The notes: generated by a model from the letters alone, not told the origin. Counted from the first letter of the stretch, positions 1-9,072 are shown. The stretch is 64,000 nt of DNA from Phenylobacterium sp. (GCF_030651185.1 NZ_JAUSCJ010000006.1:124001-188000); one strand, 5' to 3'. Program-made: numbers and translations.

Positions 1-1004
1 ACGAGATCAAGATCGAGCTGGGCTACGGCCTGCTGCCGCTGATCAACGACCTCGAGGGTCGCCGGCTCACCGACCAGATCAAGGCCCTGCGCCGGACGCT
101 CGCCACCGACTACGGCTTCGTCATGCCCGCCGTGCGCATCCTCGACAACATGCGGCTGCCCAGCCAGGGCTACATGATCCGCATCAAGGAGATGGAGGCC
201 GGCGGCGGCGAGGTGCGGCTGGGGTCGCTGATGGCCATGGACCCGCGCGGCGGCCAGGTGGACCTGCCCGGCGAGCACATCCGCGAACCGGCCTTCGGCT
301 TGCCTGCCACCTGGGTGGACGACTCCTTGCGCGAAGAAGCCACGTTCCGGGGCTACACCATCGTCGATCCGGCCACGGTGCTGACCACGCACCTGACCGA
401 GATCCTGAAGGAAAACATGCCCGACCTGCTCTCCTATGCGGAGCTGCAGAAGATGTTGAAGGACCTGCCGGCCGAGCAGAAGAAGCTGGTGGAGGACCTG
501 GTGCCCCAGGTGGTCTCGGCCACCACCATCCAGCGCGTCCTGCAGGCCCTGCTGAAGGAGCGTGTCTCGATCCGCGACCTGCCCGCGATTCTGGAGGGCA
601 TCGGCGAGGCCGCGCCGCACACCCAGTCCATCACCCTTCTGGTGGAACAGGTCCGCGGCCGCCTGGCCCGGCAGCTCTCCTTCGCCCATCGCGGCGACGA
701 CGGCGCCCTGCCGATCATCACCATGTCGGCCGAGTGGGAGAACGCCTTCGCCGACGCCCTGATCGGCTCGGGTGACGAGAAGCAACTGGCGCTGGCGCCG
801 TCTCGCCTGCAGGAGTTCATCCGCGGCGTCCGCGACAGCTTCGAGCGCGCGGCGCTCAACGGCGACTCACCGGTGCTGCTCACCAGCCCGCAGGTGCGGC
901 CCTATGTCCGCTCGATCATTGAGCGCTTCCGCGGCCAGACCCCGGTGATGAGCCAGAATGAGGTCCATCCCAAGGCCCGCCTGAAGACCGTCGGCACCAT
1001 CTAG
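1..1004 (+). CDS. flhA: Flagellar export protein FlhA, C-terminal part (gene cut by window start)
   Basis: The frame is open from base 3, so the gene begins before the window. FlhA is the integral membrane component of the flagellar type III export gate; its large cytoplasmic C-terminal domain docks chaperone-substrate complexes and links to the FliI/FliH/FliJ ATPase complex. About 333 residues are visible, all cytoplasmic domain: the start of the linker/D1 region (ELGYGLLPLIND), the DPA-containing region (YTIVDPATVLTTHL), and the C-terminal tail ending KTVGTI. No membrane segment is in view, which fits because they lie N-terminal. The related export genes fliI and fliJ are 2 kb away on the opposite strand. 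Identification is from recognised family sequence; the motif arrangement is standard. Confidence 0.95.
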   Translation, partial: EIKIELGYGLLPLINDLEGRRLTDQIKALRRTLATDYGFVMPAVRILDNMRLPSQGYMIRIKEMEAGGGEVRLGSLMAMDPRGGQVDLPGEHIREPAFGLPATWVDDSLREEATFRGYTIVDPATVLTTHLTEILKENMPDLLSYAELQKMLKDLPAEQKKLVEDLVPQVVSATTIQRVLQALLKERVSIRDLPAILEGIGEAAPHTQSITLLVEQVRGRLARQLSFAHRGDDGALPIITMSAEWENAFADALIGSGDEKQLALAPSRLQEFIRGVRDSFERAALNGDSPVLLTSPQVRPYVRSIIERFRGQTPVMSQNEVHPKARLKTVGTI

Positions 1005-1107
1005 GCCCGAAAGACCGCGCTCAACGTGTGGGCCGTTGCAGGCGCGCTTTTCGACTGGTAGCGGTTTCGCCCACGGGGCGATTGTCAGCTCCGAGCTTGG
1101 ACATCGC

Positions 1108-1485
1108 ATGCGACCCTCCAAACCCAAACCCCGGCCCGGCGCTGGCGCGAGCATGTTCTGGGACCTGCTCACCTTTGAGCGCCTGATGACCAACCAGGTT
1201 ATCCACCTGATCTATTGGGCCGGCCTCGGGGTGATCGCCCTGATCGCCTTCGGGTTCATCGGCACCGCCGTCGGCGTCGCGCTGCGCGAAGAGCTGTTCA
1301 TGGGCATCTTGCTGGCGCTCAGCGTCCTGGTGGGCGGTTTCCTTGTGGTTGGCGCCCTGGTGCTGCTGTGGCGCTCGTTCTGCGAGCTCTATGTGGCGAT
1401 CTTCCGTCTCAGCGACGACCTGCACGCCATGCGCCAGGCCGTGGACGCCGAGAACTCGGTGCGGCCGCAGCCGCCTCAGAGTTAG
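1108..1485 (+). CDS. DUF4282 small inner-membrane protein
   Basis: Small membrane protein of unknown function. The segment from MFWDLLTFERLMT onward matches the DUF4282 pattern (FWDxLTFxRxMT, then two membrane helices). Two hydrophobic stretches are visible, roughly residues 30-55 and 65-90 of this start, followed by a polar tail. The start is uncertain: ATG 1108 (MRPSKP) or ATG 1153 (MFWDLL); a longer frame runs back to 1036 but its extra residues look non-coding. It lies 100 bases after flhA on the same strand and could be cotranscribed, but nothing ties it to flagella. Function unknown. Confidence 0.7.
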   Translation: MRPSKPKPRPGAGASMFWDLLTFERLMTNQVIHLIYWAGLGVIALIAFGFIGTAVGVALREELFMGILLALSVLVGGFLVVGALVLLWRSFCELYVAIFRLSDDLHAMRQAVDAENSVRPQPPQS

Positions 1486-1510
1486 TTTCGCGGAGAGGGG
1501 CTGGAGCCTC

Positions 1511-2548
1511 TCAGCCCAGCCCCTGCACCCAGGCCGCCGCGGCGGGCTTGGGATTTCCATTCACGTCGAACAGCAGCGGCGCGTCGGCGCCGTCCTCACG
1601 CTTGCGCCAGGACTCCAAGTCCCGGAGGCCCCAGGTGGTGAAGGCGAACTGCTGGCGCTGCGGCAGGGCGGAGAAGGCTTCGGCCGCCTCGCGGTAGAGA
1701 TCAGCCTGCCGGGTCAGGCGCTCGGTGCGGCTGCCACCTTCCTGAAGCGAAACGTCCATCTCGGAGATGTGGATCGGCAGGCCCAGGGAGGCGAGGTCGG
1801 CGATGGCCGCCTTGACCAGGCCCTTCTGGTCGCCTGCCGCCAGGTGGGTCTGTGTGCCCAGGCCGCCCAGGGGCGCGCCGGCCTTCAGCAGGGTCTCGGC
1901 CAGTTTCAGGAACGTCGTCCGCTTCTTCGGCTGGGTTTCAAGGAAGAAGTCGTTGAGGAACAGCACCGCATTCGGGTCGGCCTCATGGGCGTGCTGGAAG
2001 GCCAGCACCATGTGTTCAAGCTTGCCGAGCTTCCGGGCCCAGAGGCTGTCGCGCCAGCCGTCGCCGTTATCGCCCACCGTCTCGTTGATCACGTCCCAGC
2101 CCACGGCCTGGCCGCGATAACGTCCGACCACCGCCAGGATGTAGTTGCGATAGGCGTCGGCGAAACTGACCCGGCTCTCGTCGAGCTGCTCGAAGGCCGC
2201 CGGCGCCTGGTCATACCAGACCAGGGTATGTCCAAAGAGACGCAGGCCGTGAGCCTTGGCGAAGGCCGCGATGGCGTCAGGCCCCTCGAAGCGGAACGTG
2301 CCGTCCGCCTGGGCGATGTATTCCATCTTCATCTCCCACTCAGGCGTGAGTTGGGAGACCTGCTCGGTGAGCAGGCGGACCAGGGCCGGGTCCTGCAGAT
2401 GGACGGCCTGGATGCAGGCGCCGACCGGGAACGGGGCGATGCTCCTCAAGGGCGGAATGCTGACCGGCGCGGCGTCGGCCTTGGGGTTGCAGGCCGCCAG
2501 CGCCAGGGTCGAGCCGATGAAGGCCCGGCGGTGGACGCCCGCGGTCAT
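1511..2548 (-). CDS. GH10 family endo-1,4-beta-xylanase, lipoprotein-type export signal
   Basis: Predicted glycoside hydrolase family 10 enzyme that would cut internal beta-1,4 bonds in xylan. The acid/base region WDVINE has Glu156 and the nucleophile region HISEMDVS has Glu263, both in family-typical context (WDVVNE and ITELDV in most members). The N-terminus RRAFIGSTLALAAC combines a twin-arginine-like motif with a lipobox Cys at residue 20, so export as a periplasmic or outer-membrane lipoprotein is likely. The 345-residue length is that of a single catalytic domain. Its ATG overlaps the fliJ stop by four bases (ATGA, 2545-2548), so it appears translationally coupled to a flagellar operon, an unexpected partner. 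Confidence 0.88.
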   Translation of the reverse strand: MTAGVHRRAFIGSTLALAACNPKADAAPVSIPPLRSIAPFPVGACIQAVHLQDPALVRLLTEQVSQLTPEWEMKMEYIAQADGTFRFEGPDAIAAFAKAHGLRLFGHTLVWYDQAPAAFEQLDESRVSFADAYRNYILAVVGRYRGQAVGWDVINETVGDNGDGWRDSLWARKLGKLEHMVLAFQHAHEADPNAVLFLNDFFLETQPKKRTTFLKLAETLLKAGAPLGGLGTQTHLAAGDQKGLVKAAIADLASLGLPIHISEMDVSLQEGGSRTERLTRQADLYREAAEAFSALPQRQQFAFTTWGLRDLESWRKREDGADAPLLFDVNGNPKPAAAAWVQGLG

Positions 2549-2958
2549 CGCGCGCCGACGGCCCGGCGCAGGCCCAGTTCGTCGAGGGCGGCGGTTTCCT
2601 GCTTGGCCACTTCCTTGCGGCGGGCGACCGCGATCCCCTCGGCCACCTGCTCGTACTTCTTCTGCTCTTCGTAGGCCAAGGACAGGGCGTCGCGGGCGCC
2701 AGCTTCCTCGTCGGCGATGCGGTCGATCTCGATCTGGGTGGCGGCCTTGCGGATCCGCAGGCCTTCCAGGAAGCCCACCTGATACCAGCCATGCTCGGCG
2801 TCCTCGCGGGCGCGCTGGCTCTCGGCCTCGCCCTCGGCCTCCAGCAGCACCAGCTTCATCTCGGCGGCCATGCGGCGGTCGGCGATCTCACCCAGACGCT
2901 TCTGCAGGATCTCGACCTCATAGGTCGAGAGCTTGATCAGACTGTCGGCCCAACTCAT
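2545..2958 (-). CDS. fliJ: Flagellar export protein FliJ
   Basis: FliJ is the small coiled-coil stalk protein that sits in the centre of the FliI ATPase ring and couples it to FlhA. The 137-residue product is almost entirely charged, heptad-like helix ([20 protein letters not shown] and onwards), as expected for FliJ, whose primary sequence is poorly conserved. The assignment rests mainly on position: it starts in a four-base overlap with the fliI stop (2955-2958) and has the right size. It ends in another four-base overlap with the xylanase gene downstream. Confidence 0.82.
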   Translation of the reverse strand: MSWADSLIKLSTYEVEILQKRLGEIADRRMAAEMKLVLLEAEGEAESQRAREDAEHGWYQVGFLEGLRIRKAATQIEIDRIADEEAGARDALSLAYEEQKKYEQVAEGIAVARRKEVAKQETAALDELGLRRAVGAR

Positions 2959-4292
2959 GCGGCTTCACTCATCAGGATCTGGGCCAGGCGTTCAAAGCTT
3001 TCGTCGAGGCTGGTGGCCTCGTCCTTGTCCTGGCCAAGGAAGGCTTCCAATTGCGGGTTGAGCGCGATGGCCCGGTCGACCGCGGGATCGGCGCCGGCGC
3101 GGTAGGCGCCGATGCGGATCAGCTCCTCCATGTTGGCGTAGGCCGACAGGGTCTGGCGGGCGTTTGTGACGATCTGCCGCTCGTGGGGTTCGTGGCAGCC
3201 CGGCATGGTCCGGCTGATGGACTTCAGCACGTTGATGGCCGGGAAGCGGCCGCGCTCGGCGATGGCGCGCTCCATGACGATGTGGCCGTCGAGGATACCG
3301 CGCACGGCGTCGGCGATGGGCTCGTTGTGGTCATCCCCGTCCACCAGCACGGTGAAGATGCCGGTGATCGGCCCCGCCGTCGTGCCGTCGGGACGGACAG
3401 GGCCGGGACCGGCGCGCTCCAACAGCTTGGGCAGCTCGGTGAAGACGGTGGGGGTATAGCCCTTGGTGGTGGGCGGCTCGCCGGCGGCCAGGCCGATCTC
3501 GCGCTGGGCCATGGCGAAGCGGGTGACGCTGTCCATCATGCACAGCACCTCCAGGTCCTGGTCGCGCAGGAACTCGGCGATGGCGAGCGTCATATAGGCC
3601 GCCTGGCGGCGCTTCAGGGCCGGCTCGTCGGAGGTGGCCACCACGACGATGGCGCGCTTCAGGCCCTCCTCGCCGAGGGTCTCCTCAATGAACTCCCGGA
3701 CCTCACGGCCCCGCTCGCCGATCAGCCCCACCACGACGGCGTCGCAGTCGGCCTCCTTGGCCAGCATGGAGAGCAGCACCGACTTGCCGACGCCCGAGCC
3801 GGCGAAGACGCCCAGGCGCTGGCCACGGCAGCAGGTGGTGAAGACGTTCATGGACCGCACACCCAGATCCAGGCGCGCGCCCACCCGGCCGCGCGCGTGG
3901 GCCGCCGGCGGAGGGGCCCGCAGCGGATAGGCGGCCGGACCCTGAGGCAGGGGGCCGAGCCCGTCGATGGGCTCGCCGAAGGCGTCGATGACACGGCCCA
4001 GCCAGGCGCGGGTGGGGCGAACGGCCGAGCCCATGGGATCGATGCGGATTTCGGCGCCGGGCGCCACGCCCTCGACAGGGCCGAAGGGCATCAGCAGGGC
4101 GCGGGTTTCACGGAAGCCGACCACCTCGGCCTGGAGGGGGGTGTCGGCCCGGCGCTCGATCTCGGCGCGGGCGCCCACCGACAGCCGGGTCAGCCCGCCG
4201 CGGGCTTCGATCAACAGGCCGTTCACCGCCGCGACGCGGCCCGAAACGGTCAGCGGATCTATACGCTCGACGGCCGCGACGAGGTTACGCAA
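2955..4292 (-). CDS. fliI: Flagellum-specific ATPase FliI
   Basis: FliI is the hexameric ATPase of the flagellar type III export apparatus. The product has 445 residues, the family's normal length. Walker A is seen as [13 protein letters not shown], the following region as [13 protein letters not shown], and the catalytic-ring segment as [16 protein letters not shown] with the ALPKLLER-type signature. The start is TTG at 4292 ([14 protein letters not shown]); no upstream ATG in frame fits, and the N-terminus matches what I know of caulobacterial FliI. The gene heads the minus-strand run fliI-fliJ-xylanase, each junction a four-base overlap. Confidence 0.95.
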   Translation of the reverse strand: MRNLVAAVERIDPLTVSGRVAAVNGLLIEARGGLTRLSVGARAEIERRADTPLQAEVVGFRETRALLMPFGPVEGVAPGAEIRIDPMGSAVRPTRAWLGRVIDAFGEPIDGLGPLPQGPAAYPLRAPPPAAHARGRVGARLDLGVRSMNVFTTCCRGQRLGVFAGSGVGKSVLLSMLAKEADCDAVVVGLIGERGREVREFIEETLGEEGLKRAIVVVATSDEPALKRRQAAYMTLAIAEFLRDQDLEVLCMMDSVTRFAMAQREIGLAAGEPPTTKGYTPTVFTELPKLLERAGPGPVRPDGTTAGPITGIFTVLVDGDDHNEPIADAVRGILDGHIVMERAIAERGRFPAINVLKSISRTMPGCHEPHERQIVTNARQTLSAYANMEELIRIGAYRAGADPAVDRAIALNPQLEAFLGQDKDEATSLDESFERLAQILMSEAA

Positions 4293-4363
4293 AACAGGGG
4301 AACTCCGGTGGGCGGTTCAGGCCCGTCAGAATCGGCCCCGCGGCCTTAACTTCGGATGAAGAT

Positions 4364-5482
4364 TCAGGGCTGCGACACCCTGCCCTTGGCTGTGAAGATC
4401 GCCAGGGGCGCCCCCGCCGCGAGATCGAAGTCCTTCCAGTCCAGCCCCAGCGCCTGGAGCCCCGTGGCGGCCAGCTGATTAGCGCCGGCGCAGGTCGCGG
4501 CGGAGGCGGCCTGAGGCGCGATGTCCGGACCGATGGCGGCGATCCAGGTCTGGTCGGAGCCTGGCCACTGCGGCTTGCCGTGGCTCTTCCAGGCGTCCGC
4601 GCGCCCATCGCTCCCGCGGCCGTGATCGGTGGTGACGATCAGGGTGGTCTTGCCGGCATAGGCCGGGTCGGCCTGCAGGGCGGCCCACAGTTCGCCAAGG
4701 AAGCCGTCGGTGCGCCGGGCGGCGATCAGGGTCTGGTCGTAGAGGCCGTCATGGGCGAAGTCGTCGGTCTCGCCATAGGAGACGAACAGCACCCGGGGCT
4801 TGTCGTGCCTCAGGGCTTCCAGGGCGTAGGCGTGGGTGAAGACGTCGAAGCGCACCCCGGCCCAGCGGCGCGGGGTCTGGTCCTGCAGGCGGGCGAGCGT
4901 CGCTTCCATCGGCGTGCGCGACGCCGGGGTGGCCCAGCCGGCGTTGACCGGCAGCTTGCTGCGGGCGGCCGCCAGGATATCGTCGAAGACGTTCCAGGAG
5001 GTGATGGCGCGGACCTTGCCGCGGAACTCGGGGCGCTCGTTCAGCCACTCCAGGACGGTGACATTCCTGTTGGGGCCATGCTCGTTGGAGGTGATGGCGG
5101 GATCGACCCGGCCGGTGAGGATCTCGTTGTAGCCGGGGTAGGAGAACCACATGTCATTGGTCACCGCCGCGCAGCCGCCTTGATCGCGATTGCCCAGCAG
5201 GACGCCCTGCCTGGCCACCACGTCGTGGAGGAAGGGGGTCAGGGCGCGGGGGCGGTCGGAAATCTCGACGAACCGCGCCTTCAGGGCCGCGGGATCCTCG
5301 ACGAAGGTCTTGTCGGCGGCGCGAGCGGGGTCGGCGCCCCGGAACACCTCCTGCCAGCCCAGGCCGTCCACCGTCACCAGGACCAGGCGGCGGTCGGGGT
5401 CCTTGGCCAGGGCCGGGCCGGCGGCGAGGGCCAGGGCCAGGGCCAGGGCGAAGGCCGCGATCAAAGCGCTCGGGAACTTCAT
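4364..5482 (-). CDS. Secreted alkaline-phosphatase-superfamily hydrolase
   Basis: Predicted periplasmic metal-dependent phosphoester or sulfoester hydrolase of the alkaline phosphatase superfamily. Early metal site: LVTVDGLGWQEVF (residues about 35-47); late metal site: VTTDHGRGSDG with Asp-His; a further His in WKSHGKPQW. The start chosen is ATG 5482 (MKFPSALIAA), preceded by AGGAA; it gives a clean signal peptide ending near GPALA. A longer frame begins 18 bases upstream. It lies downstream of a TonB-dependent receptor on the same strand, 235 bases away across a terminator-like hairpin, suggesting a scavenging pair. The substrate cannot be read from the sequence. Confidence 0.8.
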   Translation of the reverse strand: MKFPSALIAAFALALALALAAGPALAKDPDRRLVLVTVDGLGWQEVFRGADPARAADKTFVEDPAALKARFVEISDRPRALTPFLHDVVARQGVLLGNRDQGGCAAVTNDMWFSYPGYNEILTGRVDPAITSNEHGPNRNVTVLEWLNERPEFRGKVRAITSWNVFDDILAAARSKLPVNAGWATPASRTPMEATLARLQDQTPRRWAGVRFDVFTHAYALEALRHDKPRVLFVSYGETDDFAHDGLYDQTLIAARRTDGFLGELWAALQADPAYAGKTTLIVTTDHGRGSDGRADAWKSHGKPQWPGSDQTWIAAIGPDIAPQAASAATCAGANQLAATGLQALGLDWKDFDLAAGAPLAIFTAKGRVSQP

Positions 5483-5676
5483 GGGGGTTTCCTGGGACAA
5501 AATGGACGTCAGCGGCTCGGGCCCGGGCCGCCGAGGATGAGGTGAGCCGTGTCGATCCGTTGGGAGAGCCGGACCTGGCCCCTCCCGTTGCGGACTTGGC
5601 CCGCCAGGGCCGCCGCCAGGCCGAGAGCCGTCCTTCGGGCGACGTCTTCCACGGTCAAGGTCGGCTCCAAAAGGGA

Positions 5677-5702
5677 GGAGCCGGGCGGGGAGGCCCGGCT
5701 CC
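5677..5702 (-). terminator. Hairpin terminator between TonB receptor and phosphatase genes
   Basis: A perfect 10-base-pair stem (GGAGCCGGGC, 5677-5686, with GCCCGGCTCC, 5693-5702) and a 6-base loop. On the minus strand it is followed closely by CTCCCTTTT, a short T-rich run. It sits 15 bases after the receptor's stop codon, so it could end receptor transcription or reduce read-through into the phosphatase gene. Confidence 0.75.
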
Positions 5703-5716
5703 AGTTTGGGGATAGA

Positions 5717-8017
5717 CTAGAACGTCTTGCGGACAGTGACGAAGACCTGGCGCGGCGCGCCGGCCAGCAGGGTCTGGCTGTCGCCGCGGATGGCGAAGCC
5801 GTTGGAGTCGATGGTGGAGATATAGGCCTCGTCGAACAGGTTGCTGACGTTGAGCTGCAGCTCCAGGCCCTCCAGCAACGGCGAGCCGGAGAACCGGTAG
5901 CCGAGGGTCAGCTCGGCCAGGGTCTGGGAGGGGACGCCGCGGTCGTTCTCATAGGTGAAGAAGCGTTCGCTCAGATAGGACAGGCCGAACTTCCCGAACA
6001 GCGCGCCGTCGTCGTAGTTCAGCTCGGCCTTGAAGAGGTTTTCCGGCGTGTCGACCGTGGTCTTGCCAGCGGTCCGGGCGACGGTCAGGCCGTTGCCGTC
6101 GCGGGTGTCCTCGTCATAGGTCGAGTCGTTGTAGGCGTAGGAGGCGAACAGCGACCAGTCGGGGGCGAAGTTCCAGTCCCCGGCGGCTTCGAAGCCCTTG
6201 GCCGTCACCCCGCCGACATTGGCGAGCGCGGCGGGATTGCCCTGGATGCCCGAGCCCACGGCGACGCCGAACAGGCGGTTCTTGAACTGCACATGGTAGA
6301 GGGCCACGACACCCTGGAAGTCGGCGGTCTTGTAGCGCCAGCCGGCCTCGAAGGTCTGGGAGAGTTCGGGCTTCAGCTTGCCCTTGATGGCGTTGAAGCC
6401 GGTCTGGGACGCCGAGAACGGGCCGGAGGTGCCGGAGCTGGCGAAGGCGCGCATGTTTTCCGAATAGCCGGCGAAGACCTGACTGTCGGGGGTCAGGTCG
6501 TAGCGGACGCCGATCTGCGGCAGGAAGTTCTCCTCAGCCTTGATCGTCCCGGTCTTGTTGGCGCCCACCACCGTGGTGGCCTCGTTTTCCACCGACAGCG
6601 ACTTGAAGCCGAAGTTGACCGCCAGGGCGTCGCTGATCGACCAGGTGTCGGAGAGGTAGAACTTCCGGGTGGTGGTCTTGAAGTCGTACTCCCAGTCGGT
6701 GCGGAAGGCGCCCGACTGCATCTCGAGCATGTCCCGCGAGAACGACGTGCGGTCCAGGGCGTAGAACCGCCGGGCCTGGGTGAAGTCGTTGCCCTCGTAC
6801 CAGACGCCGCCCTCGATCTCGTGGTCGCCCAGGGTCAGGGTGGCGGCGGCCACCACGCCGGCGCGGCTGATGTCGTACTCGGTGGTGCGGATGGACAGGG
6901 GCGAGTTGTTGGTGGTGGCGCCGGCGGCGCCGTAGTTGGGCGAGGCCACATAGGGCGTCACCCACAGGCCCTGACCCTCGTTGGTGTGGCCGTAGGCCGT
7001 CGCCTTGACCCGCAGGGCCTCGGTGAGCGGCATGTCCAGGGTCACGGCGCCGATCAGGTCGTCGCGCAGACCCGCGGCGTCATAGTAGGCGTCGTCGGGG
7101 CTGATGATCTTGCCGGGATAGACGGTCCCGAAGGACGGGAACTTCGGGGCGACCCCGGTGTCGCCGCGGTTGTTGCCGATCTCGGCCACCTGCACGGCGC
7201 CGGCATAGTTGGGGGCGAAGTTGTCCCAGCTCAGGCCCAGGCGGCTGATCATCTCCAGCGACAGGTCCTGGTAGTCGTTCTCCTGGCGGGTCGACCAGTT
7301 GACCCAGCCGGTGAGCGAGCCTTCGCCGAGGGGCTGGATGGCCTTGAGGTTCACCTGGGTCTGGCGCTGCTCGCCCTCGCCCTTCCACTTGCCGGCGGTG
7401 TTGTAGGAGTAGCTGAGATAACCCCGCGCGCCGGTGGCCAGCTCGCCGCTGTCGAGGCGGACGAAGCCGCGATGGGTGTCGTTGGAGCCCGCCGTCGCCG
7501 CCGCCAGGACCGCGAACTCGGCGGACGGCTCGCGGGAGCGGAACTGCAGGGAGCCGCCAAGATCGCTTACCGAGGCGACACCCAGCGAGCCCGCACCCTG
7601 GGCGAGCTCAGCCTGACCGACGTTCTCGCCTGCGATGGCGCGGGAAATGTGCAGGCCGTTGTGGTTGCCGTAGGTCATGTCCCCCAGCGGCACGCCGTCC
7701 AAGGTGAAGCCGAGGCGGTTGCGGTCGAAGCCGCGGATCGAGATGCGCGAGGACCATTCGTAGGCGCCGAAGGGGTCGGCCGACTGCAGGTTCACATTGG
7801 GCAGCTTCTCGACCATCTTCAGCGGGCTGGCGCCGGCGACCTCGAGCTGCAGGTCGCCGCCATCCACGGTCTGAACCTGGCGGGCCTCGCCACGGCCAAA
7901 GACGACCACCTCTTCAACGGAGGCCGCCGCCGCGTCCGCGGCCTCGGCCGCCGCGCCGTTCGCCCAGCCTAGAAGAATGACGCCCAGCGCGACGCCGGCG
8001 AGAAGATGGCTTTTCAT
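5717..8017 (-). CDS. TonB-dependent outer-membrane receptor
   Basis: Energised outer-membrane transporter; the ligand is unknown. The 766-residue product starts with a signal peptide (ending GAAAEA), a short linker with VEEVVVFGRGEA in place of the usual TonB box region, a plug domain (SISIRGF-type motif: SSRISIRGFDRNRLGFTLDGVPLGD), and then the beta barrel, ending with the aromatic C-terminus VTVRKTF. Length is normal. The gene immediately downstream encodes a secreted phosphatase-fold enzyme, so phosphoester or related substrate uptake is an inference. A perfect 6+6 inverted repeat lies in its upstream region at 8108-8125. Confidence 0.93.
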   Translation of the reverse strand: MKSHLLAGVALGVILLGWANGAAAEAADAAAASVEEVVVFGRGEARQVQTVDGGDLQLEVAGASPLKMVEKLPNVNLQSADPFGAYEWSSRISIRGFDRNRLGFTLDGVPLGDMTYGNHNGLHISRAIAGENVGQAELAQGAGSLGVASVSDLGGSLQFRSREPSAEFAVLAAATAGSNDTHRGFVRLDSGELATGARGYLSYSYNTAGKWKGEGEQRQTQVNLKAIQPLGEGSLTGWVNWSTRQENDYQDLSLEMISRLGLSWDNFAPNYAGAVQVAEIGNNRGDTGVAPKFPSFGTVYPGKIISPDDAYYDAAGLRDDLIGAVTLDMPLTEALRVKATAYGHTNEGQGLWVTPYVASPNYGAAGATTNNSPLSIRTTEYDISRAGVVAAATLTLGDHEIEGGVWYEGNDFTQARRFYALDRTSFSRDMLEMQSGAFRTDWEYDFKTTTRKFYLSDTWSISDALAVNFGFKSLSVENEATTVVGANKTGTIKAEENFLPQIGVRYDLTPDSQVFAGYSENMRAFASSGTSGPFSASQTGFNAIKGKLKPELSQTFEAGWRYKTADFQGVVALYHVQFKNRLFGVAVGSGIQGNPAALANVGGVTAKGFEAAGDWNFAPDWSLFASYAYNDSTYDEDTRDGNGLTVARTAGKTTVDTPENLFKAELNYDDGALFGKFGLSYLSERFFTYENDRGVPSQTLAELTLGYRFSGSPLLEGLELQLNVSNLFDEAYISTIDSNGFAIRGDSQTLLAGAPRQVFVTVRKTF

Positions 8018-8107
8018 GGTTGCCCCCGATCGAACCGCCCTCTGCGGTCTATGGGGGCTGCCTAGCAGCGCACCTTAACGGTCAAGCTTCGGATACATGA
8101 CATTGGG

Positions 8108-8125
8108 CTGACGTCCCGGCGTCAG
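8108..8125. promoter_or_regulatory. Palindrome upstream of the TonB receptor gene, possible operator
   Basis: CTGACG-6-CGTCAG is a perfect inverted repeat lying 91 bases upstream of the receptor start codon in a 138-base intergenic region. It is the right size for a dimeric repressor site or a two-component regulator site. No regulator gene adjoins it, so the binding protein is unknown. Confidence 0.35.
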
Positions 8126-8155
8126 ATTCAAGACATCGGGACGGCGAGACCGGTA

Positions 8156-8566
8156 TCAGCCGACGCGGCGCAGGCTCGCGGCGATGCGCGCGGCGGCCTT
8201 CGGATAGCGGGCGGCGAGCTTGGCGGTGCTGAAGGGACGGCGGGCCGCGGCCTTGATCAGGACAGGCCGGACGGCGCCGGCGAGGAGGGGGCGGGCGGTG
8301 CGGGCGATGGTCCCGCGACCGGCGATGGCGGCGATGGCGCCAATGGCCAGGCCGCCAAGGGCCAGGGCCAGGACCGGATGCCTGCGGATCCGCTCGCGCA
8401 GGGTCGGCTTGGACGGGGCGATGGGCTCGACCCCGACCAGGGGATCGCCGGTGACAGCGTCATTGGCGGCCCGGCCCTGGAGAACGCCGGCGCTGACCTC
8501 GAGGGGTTCGTTGAGGACGGAGGCCAGCGACGCACGGTCGGAGGCGGACTTGGACGGCGTGGGCAT
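8156..8566 (-). CDS. Hypothetical protein with C-terminal membrane-proximal segment
   Basis: I do not recognise this 136-residue protein. The start chosen is ATG 8566 (MPTPSKSASD), with AAGGA nine bases upstream; the frame is open further but the extra residues are Pro/Arg-rich and look non-coding. The N-terminal 55 residues are polar; then RERIRRHPVLALALGGLAIGAIAAIAG gives one hydrophobic segment preceded by arginines, and the C-terminus is very basic (RPFSTAKLAARYPKAAARIA). It could be a small membrane-anchored, DNA- or lipid-contacting protein. It precedes the TonB receptor gene on the same strand. Confidence 0.6.
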   Translation of the reverse strand: MPTPSKSASDRASLASVLNEPLEVSAGVLQGRAANDAVTGDPLVGVEPIAPSKPTLRERIRRHPVLALALGGLAIGAIAAIAGRGTIARTARPLLAGAVRPVLIKAAARRPFSTAKLAARYPKAAARIAASLRRVG

Positions 8567-8934
8567 GGGGCAGGTCCTTGAGCAGGGGTTCGCCCGTGCA
8601 AACTCCCAAGGCCCTCCCCCGTTCCGCCCGCGGGATCCTTGGCGGCCCTTTCTTAAGGATGCGGCGTTCGGACGCGGCGGCGGCCGACGGACCGGCCGTC
8701 GCCCATCTTTTCCGCCCCTCGACCGCCGCCCGGCGCGAGGGTCGGCGGGCGCGGACGACGCGGGATCGGACTCAAGCCGTTGAACAGACTCAGGCTTCCC
8801 AAGCCTCCGCCGGCCTCCCGGCGTCGAGGCGCCCAAGGACGGCGGGGACGCGAAGCAGGTCGAGGCCTGTCCAATCACAAAAGATTCAACCAGCCTGCGA
8901 CTCTCCGCCCGGCGGCCGCGCTTGCTGGGGATTC
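8567..8934. other. Intergenic stretch without a recognised gene
   Basis: Several frames are open here on both strands, but all give Arg/Pro/Gly-rich translations typical of GC-rich non-coding DNA and none has a credible start with ribosome binding site. One GATTC (8883-8887) is present. I see no RNA gene. Confidence 0.5.
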
Positions 8935-9072
8935 CGAAATCGAGTTAACGATTCGGTCAGAGGCCTTTCATTATTAACCGGTCTTAAATTAACTCGCTGG
9001 CAAGGTAGCGGTGAGGGACGACGTGGATTCCGAAGAATCCTAATTTAGGCGCGGGCGGTTCAGGAGAATTAT
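8935..9072 (+). promoter_or_regulatory. ctrA upstream control region with TTAA half-sites and GANTC sites
   Basis: This AT-richer stretch directly precedes ctrA. TTAA half-sites are at 8945-8948, 8974-8977, 8984-8987 and 8989-8992; GANTC sites (the CcrM methylation target) are at 8950-8954, 9026-9030 and 9035-9039. In Caulobacter, CtrA binds TTAA-N7-TTAA and autoregulates, and a GANTC site in promoter P1 makes it sensitive to methylation state. The closest pair here has a spacer of 6 rather than 7. A ribosome binding site AGGAG (9062-9066) lies six bases before the ATG. Exact promoters cannot be set from sequence alone. Confidence 0.65.

Noticed and set aside
5549..7972. 807-codon open frame on the plus strand opposite the TonB receptor
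   Set aside because: Translation is Gly/Val/Ala/Arg-rich with no domain, lacks a good ribosome binding site, and lies wholly antisense to a clear TonB-dependent receptor. Long antisense frames are common in high-GC DNA.
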